Shown: positions 59,825 through 64,000 of the stretch, piece by piece
Numbering within the stretch: position 1 is the first letter of the stretch
How the letters are laid out: each line of letters opens with the position of its first letter
NCBI GenBank assembly: GCA_963675185.2
Contig: CAXXOH010000002.1
Coordinates: forward strand, 124,001 to 188,000
Direction: 5' to 3'
DNA: 64,000 bases
Source: Ilyobacter_A sp963675185
GTDB taxonomy: Bacteria > Fusobacteriota > Fusobacteriia > Fusobacteriales > Fusobacteriaceae
The notes under the pieces: model-generated
Database searches by the model: none
What the model was told of the DNA's origin: nothing
Seen by the model: only the letters and a program-made list of their open reading frames with translations
Made by a program: the position numbers and the translations under genes

Positions 59825-60663
59825 GTGATTAAATCTAATTCTCACAAATACTCTGTATCAGCAATGTGCCAAGTCCTTGGAATTTCCAGAAGTATCTATT
59901 ATTACAAATACAAAATCAAAAATGACAACTCTTTTTTAATCGAATTAATTGAAGAAATTTTTGAAAACAGCAGAAAAAACTATGGGACTAGAAGAATAAA
60001 GCATGAGCTTTCTAAACTTGGGCATAAAGTTTCTAGAAGGCGTATAAGCTCCACCATGAAACGAAAAGGTCTAGTCTCCAAATATACAATTGCAAAATTT
60101 AAACCACATCACGACAAAATCAATGAAGAAAATTTGGCTAACTTAGTTGAGCGTAATTTTAATAAAAAAGACCATCTGCAAGTTGTAGTTAGCGATTTAA
60201 CCTATGTAAGGGTGGGTAAAACAATTATATATGTGTCTTAATAGATCTGTTTAATAGAGAAATTATAGGTTACAGCGCTGGAAAAAACAAAGATGCCAAA
60301 TTAGTAGCAAAGGCTTTCGCAGAGGTAAAATGAAACCTTCAAAATATTAAAATTTTTCATACGGACCGTGGGAATGAATTTAAAAATCAGCTAATAAAAA
60401 GAACGTTAGATGCCTTTAATATCAAGCGTTCTTTAAGTATGAAAGGCTGCCCGTATGATAATGCGGTGGCAGAAGCCACCTTTAAAACCATAAAGACAGA
60501 ATTTACCAAGGGTAACTACTTTAATTCTCTGGAAGATTTAAAGTACGAATTACTAGATTATGTGAATTGGTTTAATAACCACAGGATCCATTCTTCTCTT
60601 GGTTATCAAATACCAGTAGAGTACAAAATGAATAACCAAAAAAGTGTTGCCATTCCAGAATAT
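59825..60663 (+). pseudogene. IS3-family transposase OrfB, broken
   Basis: The first part reads KYSVSAMCQVLGISRSIYYY and YGTRRIKHELSKLGHKVSRRR, up to the first catalytic D in VVVSDLTYVRVGK. A frameshift at about 60235 follows, then IDLFNREIIGYSAGKNKDAK, a TGA at about 60331, the second D in IKIFHTDRGNEFKN, and the E block in KGCPYDNAVAEATFKTIKTE. The C-terminus is YVNWFNNHRIHSSLGYQIPV and NNQKSV. One frameshift and one stop. From 60439 the frame is open and continues in phase into the next gene. Confidence 0.85.
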
Positions 60664-60681
60664 TGTTCAAGGGGGATACAT

Positions 60682-61641
60682 ATGCGTAAAAAGTTCATTA
60701 TCTATGTTTCCATAATTTTAACTTTTGGATTTTTTGTAGGTTGCGGGACTAAAAAAACTCCACTCCACATAGGAATTGATGACTGGCCGCCATGCCAGCT
60801 TTGGTATATAGCCCAAGAGAAAGGGTACCTTAATGGTACAGAAATGAAAATTATAAAATTCTCCAATTGGTCTGATTCACTTTCTTCGTTTTCTCTGGGT
60901 AAAATTGACCTTACACACTCTACACTGTTTAACGCTCTATATTACCAGCCCAAGGGGGACACTGCTAAAGCTATTCTCTTGTCGGATTCGCCAAAAAAAG
61001 GGGACGGTTTAGTTACCAAAAAAGGTATAAATAAAATATCGGATTTAAAAGGGAAAAAGATTGCAGTTGAATTAGGCACAGACGAACACTTTTTCCTTTA
61101 CAAGGCATTAAAAACAGCTAATATAAAGGATGACCAAGTCACTATAGTCCCACGCACAAATAGAAATGCAGCTGAGCTTTTCCTCGCTGGTGAAGTGGAT
61201 GCCTGCTTTGTATACGAGCCATACTTAAGCAAAGCTGCTCAAGCAGGAAACATACTGATATATGTCGATGACATGGGCGGGTATATAGATGTTTTGATGG
61301 CCAGAGCTGAGCCCTTAAACAATAGAAAAAAGGATTATGTTAACCTTATAAATGCCTGGTATAAATCACAAAATTTTGTAAAAGAACATCCCGAAGAAGC
61401 CTATACTATCATGGCTTCTAAAACAGGAATGTCATCTGAAGAGTTCGAAGCTTTCTATGAAAGTTTTGTATTTTATGATCTCGACACAAATAAAAAGATG
61501 TTCTCTTCTAGAAATGTAGAAGAAAATTTAAATAGCATCAATAAGTTTCTAATTGAAAGCAAATTAATAATTGACAACATCGATGTCAACAGCGTCTATA
61601 CTCCCGATATTTTAGATATGGCAGGTAGAGGCTATGAATGA
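60682..61641 (+). CDS. Solute-binding lipoprotein (NMT1/SsuA-like)
   Basis: 319 residues from ATG 60682, behind CAAGGGGG; the open frame upstream belongs to IS3 orfB. Signal peptide with lipobox FFVGC (Cys near 20). The fold is that of NMT1/TauA/SsuA periplasmic binding proteins: TPLHIGIDDWPPCQLWYIAQ, LGKIDLTHSTLFNALY, LKGKKIAVELGTDEHFFLYK, AAELFLAGEVDACFVYEPY, then the C-lobe with EEAYTIMASKTGMSSEEFE. No ABC permease or ATPase gene is near. Its last 8 bases overlap the HD-GYP gene, so it more likely acts as the sensor part of a signalling pair than in transport. Ligand unknown. Confidence 0.85.
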   Translation: MRKKFIIYVSIILTFGFFVGCGTKKTPLHIGIDDWPPCQLWYIAQEKGYLNGTEMKIIKFSNWSDSLSSFSLGKIDLTHSTLFNALYYQPKGDTAKAILLSDSPKKGDGLVTKKGINKISDLKGKKIAVELGTDEHFFLYKALKTANIKDDQVTIVPRTNRNAAELFLAGEVDACFVYEPYLSKAAQAGNILIYVDDMGGYIDVLMARAEPLNNRKKDYVNLINAWYKSQNFVKEHPEEAYTIMASKTGMSSEEFEAFYESFVFYDLDTNKKMFSSRNVEENLNSINKFLIESKLIIDNIDVNSVYTPDILDMAGRGYE

Positions 61642-63121
61642 AGTGATACAATCTTTTTCCAATATATACAAAAAGATGGCTATTGGGGTAATGCTTGCAG
61701 TCATAACAAGCATAATCTTATCAGTCTCCGTATTAAACAGCCTGCTATATGATTACTTTAATACACAGCTTAGAAACCAAGTTTATTCAACTCTATCCGG
61801 TTTAGACTGGGCTGTCGCTGAATTTTTAGATAAAAATGATTTCGATTCTATTCAAAGGTTAACTGAAAATATAGGTGCTGATGACTATATAGATACAATT
61901 CGTGTCTATGATAATAGCGGAAAAATACTTTCTTCAAACAAACGAAGTGAAATTGGAAAAGAGATAAGCGAAAATACCGTAAATGAAATATTTAGCGGGA
62001 ATAAATTGAAATCTGTGGAATCAGATATAAATAAAAATATTTTTAAAGTTTCTATACCAGTGAGGGGTAGCGCATACAGTTCCACCTTTAAAAGCGATAT
62101 AGCCGGAAGTATATTTATAAAGTTGAACCTGGATTCATTTAAAATACTGCTTTATGAATACAAGAAACTTTTCTGGGGGAGGCACCTTGCCGTCGGATTG
62201 GCTCTATTTATAAGCATCCTCATCCTATTGGGGACTAAAATGTTTTTCCCTTTGAAAAAACTTTTGACAGCTGCAAGAGAAATTTCTTATGGAAATTATA
62301 CACATCAAATAACATATTTACATGATGAGGATTTTTCCCCAATAATAGATGAATTTAATCGGATGATTTCACAAATAAACACAAGAGATATAATCTTAAA
62401 AGATATGCAGAAAAAGTTAGCAGAACAAAATGTAAATTTAGAAAAAACTGTTGAAGAGAGAACCAGGGAGCTAAAACTTGCTCAAGATGTGACGATTGAA
62501 AGCTTAGCAGCCTTAGGGGAAAAAAGGGACAACGAGACCGGCTACCATATCCATAGAACCAAACACTATGTAAAACTGTTAGCGGAACACCTAAGAGAAC
62601 ATCCACGCTTCACTTCATTCTTAAACGACGAAAATATAGATTTAATCGTGAGGTCTACCCCTCTGCATGACATAGGGAAAATAGGGGTTCCTGATAGTAT
62701 CTTGCTTAACCCCGGTAAGCTGACACAAGAAGAGTTCAACGAAATGAAAAAGCACACCATCTACGGGAATGGTGCTTTGGTAAAGGCTGAAATAATTGCC
62801 GGCACCACTTCTTTTTTAAAATTTGCAAAAGAAATTTCCTATTCCCACCATGAAAAATGGGACGGTTCTGGATATCCAGAGGGCTTAATAGGAGAAGAGA
62901 TCCCTATTTCTGCTAGATTAATGGCTATTGCAGATGTGTACGATGCACTTGTCAGCAGGCGCAGATACAAGCCTGCTATATGCCACGAAGAAGCCTTTCT
63001 GATAATTACTGAAGGAGACGGGAGAACTTCTCCAACTCATTTTGATCCAGATATTTTACAAGCCTTTATCGAACTACAATATGAGTTTAAAAATATTTTT
63101 TTAACATTCCAAGATGTATAA
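61634..63121 (+). CDS. Membrane-bound HAMP/HD-GYP protein (c-di-GMP phosphodiesterase)
   Basis: 495 residues, ATG 61634 inside the end of the lipoprotein gene. Membrane segment 1 at about 16-38, an extracytoplasmic sensor region (about 39-180, with DTIRVYDNSGKILSSNKR) and segment 2 at about 183-202. HAMP is at about 203-255 and a linker coiled coil at 255-295 (LEKTVEERTRELKLAQD). The HD-GYP domain is at about 300-490: RDNETGYHIHRTKHYVKLLA, STPLHDIGKIGVPDSILLN (HD pair near 344-345), SYSHHEKWDGSGYPEGLIGE (GYP near 412) and ADVYDALVSRRRYKPA. All metal ligands seem present, so active hydrolysis of c-di-GMP is likely. Input probably comes from the partner lipoprotein. Confidence 0.93.
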   Translation: MNEVIQSFSNIYKKMAIGVMLAVITSIILSVSVLNSLLYDYFNTQLRNQVYSTLSGLDWAVAEFLDKNDFDSIQRLTENIGADDYIDTIRVYDNSGKILSSNKRSEIGKEISENTVNEIFSGNKLKSVESDINKNIFKVSIPVRGSAYSSTFKSDIAGSIFIKLNLDSFKILLYEYKKLFWGRHLAVGLALFISILILLGTKMFFPLKKLLTAAREISYGNYTHQITYLHDEDFSPIIDEFNRMISQINTRDIILKDMQKKLAEQNVNLEKTVEERTRELKLAQDVTIESLAALGEKRDNETGYHIHRTKHYVKLLAEHLREHPRFTSFLNDENIDLIVRSTPLHDIGKIGVPDSILLNPGKLTQEEFNEMKKHTIYGNGALVKAEIIAGTTSFLKFAKEISYSHHEKWDGSGYPEGLIGEEIPISARLMAIADVYDALVSRRRYKPAICHEEAFLIITEGDGRTSPTHFDPDILQAFIELQYEFKNIFLTFQDV

Positions 63122-63162
63122 CTCGGTATAGTATAAAAATAGCTTGTATAAAATAGGCCGGT

Positions 63163-63275
63163 TGTAGTCTTGACCCTGTCAAGTATACAATTAAATAAAA
63201 GCTAAAACTAAAAGGCTTGTTTCCTGTATTCTACAGGACTCAAGCCTTTTAGTTTTAGTTGTATTCTTTTAAACA
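63163..63275 (-). pseudogene. IS3-family orfB tail and right-end relic
   Basis: Minus strand: KRIQLKLKGLSPVEYRKQAF then stop at 63210-63208, the canonical IS150-subgroup OrfB C-terminus. It is followed by the end repeat with TACTTGACAGGGTCAAGACT (about 63187-63168). The same segment forms a strong hairpin (CTAAAACTAAAAGGCTTG and complement, 63202-63258) that may end the HD-GYP transcript. The rest of the element is gone. Confidence 0.8.
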
Positions 63276-63289
63276 AAAATTTGGGTTAA

Positions 63290-63577
63290 CTATTTCAGCT
63301 TATAAGTAGTGCAGTCCACATGAGGTCCGATTTTATGCATGTGTATTCCCTTAGCCGTACACTCCAACGCCTTATTATAAGAACAGCTTTCGGTTTTGCA
63401 AGAACCTATCCCTCCGATGACCTCATCATATCCGGCCTTGCTTTCACTGTGGAGAAATGTATCACACACACATAGGCTCCATACTTCCAACGTTTACAGC
63501 TGTATAGTATGGCACTTTTGTTCTTTGTTGTACACGCAGTCAATGGCATCACAATCCAATATTTTCGACATTTCCAT
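63290..63577 (-). pseudogene. DUF1540-type cysteine-rich protein, two indels
   Basis: Minus strand from ATG 63577 (or 63571): KILDCDAIDCVYNKEQKCHT, then a stop. A second frame gives AVNVGSMEPMC, and the first frame resumes CDTFLHSESKAGYDEVIGG and SCKTESCSYNKALECTAKGI with HVDCTTYK at the end. The spacing C-x4-C-x3-N-x5-C, seen twice, is the DUF1540 pattern of two small metal-binding repeats. Two indels flank about 12 codons, so the gene is damaged. Function of the family is not known. Confidence 0.7.
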
Positions 63578-63648
63578 TACTCATTACATCCCTTTATTTA
63601 GATAGTAGCCTAGCACATACAGTAAATAAGGCGAAGCATTCTTACAGT

Positions 63649-64000
63649 TTAAAATTTGGCTATCCTCTTCCCAAACTCTATACAGTCTTGTATCTGCTCT
63701 GAGTCAGGATTCCATAAATTTTTCAAGCCGTCATCTATAATTTCAAACCCGCATTCTCCGAGCAGTTCTGTTATTATCTTTACCGATTCTCCGCTCCATC
63801 CATAACATCCGAAGGCGGCTGCCTTTTTATTTTTGAATTTAAGTCCTTTTATCTCCTCCAGTATCGCCGCCACGGAGCTTAATATCCCGTTATTAATGGT
63901 AGACGATCCCACAAGAACAGTTTTAGACTTAAAGCCTTCGGTTATCATATCGTTTTTATCTGATTTGGATATGTTGAAAAGCTTGAGCTGAACTTCTTTA
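63649..64000 (-). CDS. Flavodiiron protein, C-terminal flavodoxin part
   Basis: The frame is open to the window end, so the N-terminus (metallo-beta-lactamase-like di-iron domain) lies outside. The visible 116 residues are the flavodoxin-like domain: VQLKLFNISKSDKNDMITE, KTVLVGSSTINNGILSSVAA and KKAAAFGCYGWSGESVKII, ending CIEFGKRIAKF. These enzymes reduce O2 or NO to protect anaerobes. A rubredoxin-type tail is absent. Good match to FprA-type proteins; which gas is preferred cannot be told. Confidence 0.88.
   Translation of the reverse strand, partial: KEVQLKLFNISKSDKNDMITEGFKSKTVLVGSSTINNGILSSVAAILEEIKGLKFKNKKAAAFGCYGWSGESVKIITELLGECGFEIIDDGLKNLWNPDSEQIQDCIEFGKRIAKF

Larger units (their letters stand above)
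59454..60675 (+). mobile_element. IS3-family element, right end missing
   Basis: Left tip TGGATAGGCTACAATAAATT, orfA, then orfB with two lesions. No copy of the left tip in reverse orientation is found after orfB; the orfB end runs directly into the ribosome site of the next gene. So the right end is deleted or overwritten. A shorter, more damaged sister copy of the left part lies at 41430-41703. Confidence 0.8.

Noticed and set aside
1..64000. CRISPR arrays, tRNA or rRNA genes
   Set aside because: No regularly spaced repeats, no tRNA-like cloverleaf with TTCGAATC-type arm, and no rRNA signature were seen.

Overview
Organism. The DNA is AT-rich, with AGA/ATA-rich codon use, strong AGGAGG-type ribosome binding sites and many short rho-independent terminators. 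Strictly anaerobic traits (rubrerythrin, a flavodiiron-protein fragment, class III fructose bisphosphatase) sit beside diderm envelope traits (OmpA-type lipoprotein, beta-barrel-like protein, LPS-kinase-like protein). This combination suggests an anaerobic member of the Fusobacteriota, of the Ilyobacter/Propionigenium kind. That is inference; no rRNA or tRNA gene is present to confirm it.

Layout. 1-5.4 kb is decay: the end of an MscS-type channel gene, a wrecked VIT/ferritin-like gene, an IS630 element, an alpha-glucosidase remnant and an IS110 element split by an IS30 element. 5.5-12.3 kb is a complete trpEGDCFBA operon behind a promoter, a Trp-rich leader peptide and two tandem terminator hairpins. 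12.3-13.9 kb holds fabV and a small gene whose terminator loop carries an IS4-family insertion (13964-15511). 15.5-17.2 kb is an AGCS symporter under a tandem glycine riboswitch with a hairpin over its ribosome binding site. 17.3-20.3 kb holds fbp and ilvE (minus strand). 20.7-34.3 kb is one long branched-chain amino acid cluster: ilvD-ilvA-ilvB-ilvN-ilvC-leuA-cimA-leuC-leuD-leuB-ilvC. Its two ilvC copies encode identical proteins and differ at three bases that I could find.

34.3-36.4 kb is decay again (an unknown pseudogene, a crippled IS30, a flavodoxin pseudogene). 36.4-41.2 kb carries two envelope lipoproteins, a glycosyltransferase/polysaccharide-deacetylase fusion, an LPS-kinase-like protein and an RdgB/HAM1-like pyrophosphatase. 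41.2-49.1 kb mixes IS3 remnants, a possible macro-domain-like protein, rubrerythrin, galE with a galK relic, a frameshifted hydrolase and a phosphoribosyltransferase. 49.5-52.3 kb is a two-gene cassette of a DUF2235 alpha/beta hydrolase and a coiled-coil membrane protein. 53.2-54.3 kb holds a cold-shock gene and small genes. 54.7-58.5 kb is potABCD. 59.4-63.1 kb is a broken IS3 element fused to a solute-binding lipoprotein gene that overlaps an HD-GYP gene. The window ends with an IS3 relic, a damaged DUF1540 gene and the end of a flavodiiron protein.

How it works together. The window gives the cell complete tryptophan and leucine/valine/isoleucine biosynthesis, with two ways to make 2-oxobutyrate (IlvA from threonine, CimA from pyruvate). 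Regulation visible in sequence is RNA-based at trp and the glycine symporter, and palindrome-based at trp and fbp. Between these intact operons nearly every gap holds an insertion sequence or a decaying gene. The least explained intact systems are the DUF2235 cassette and the lipoprotein/HD-GYP pair.
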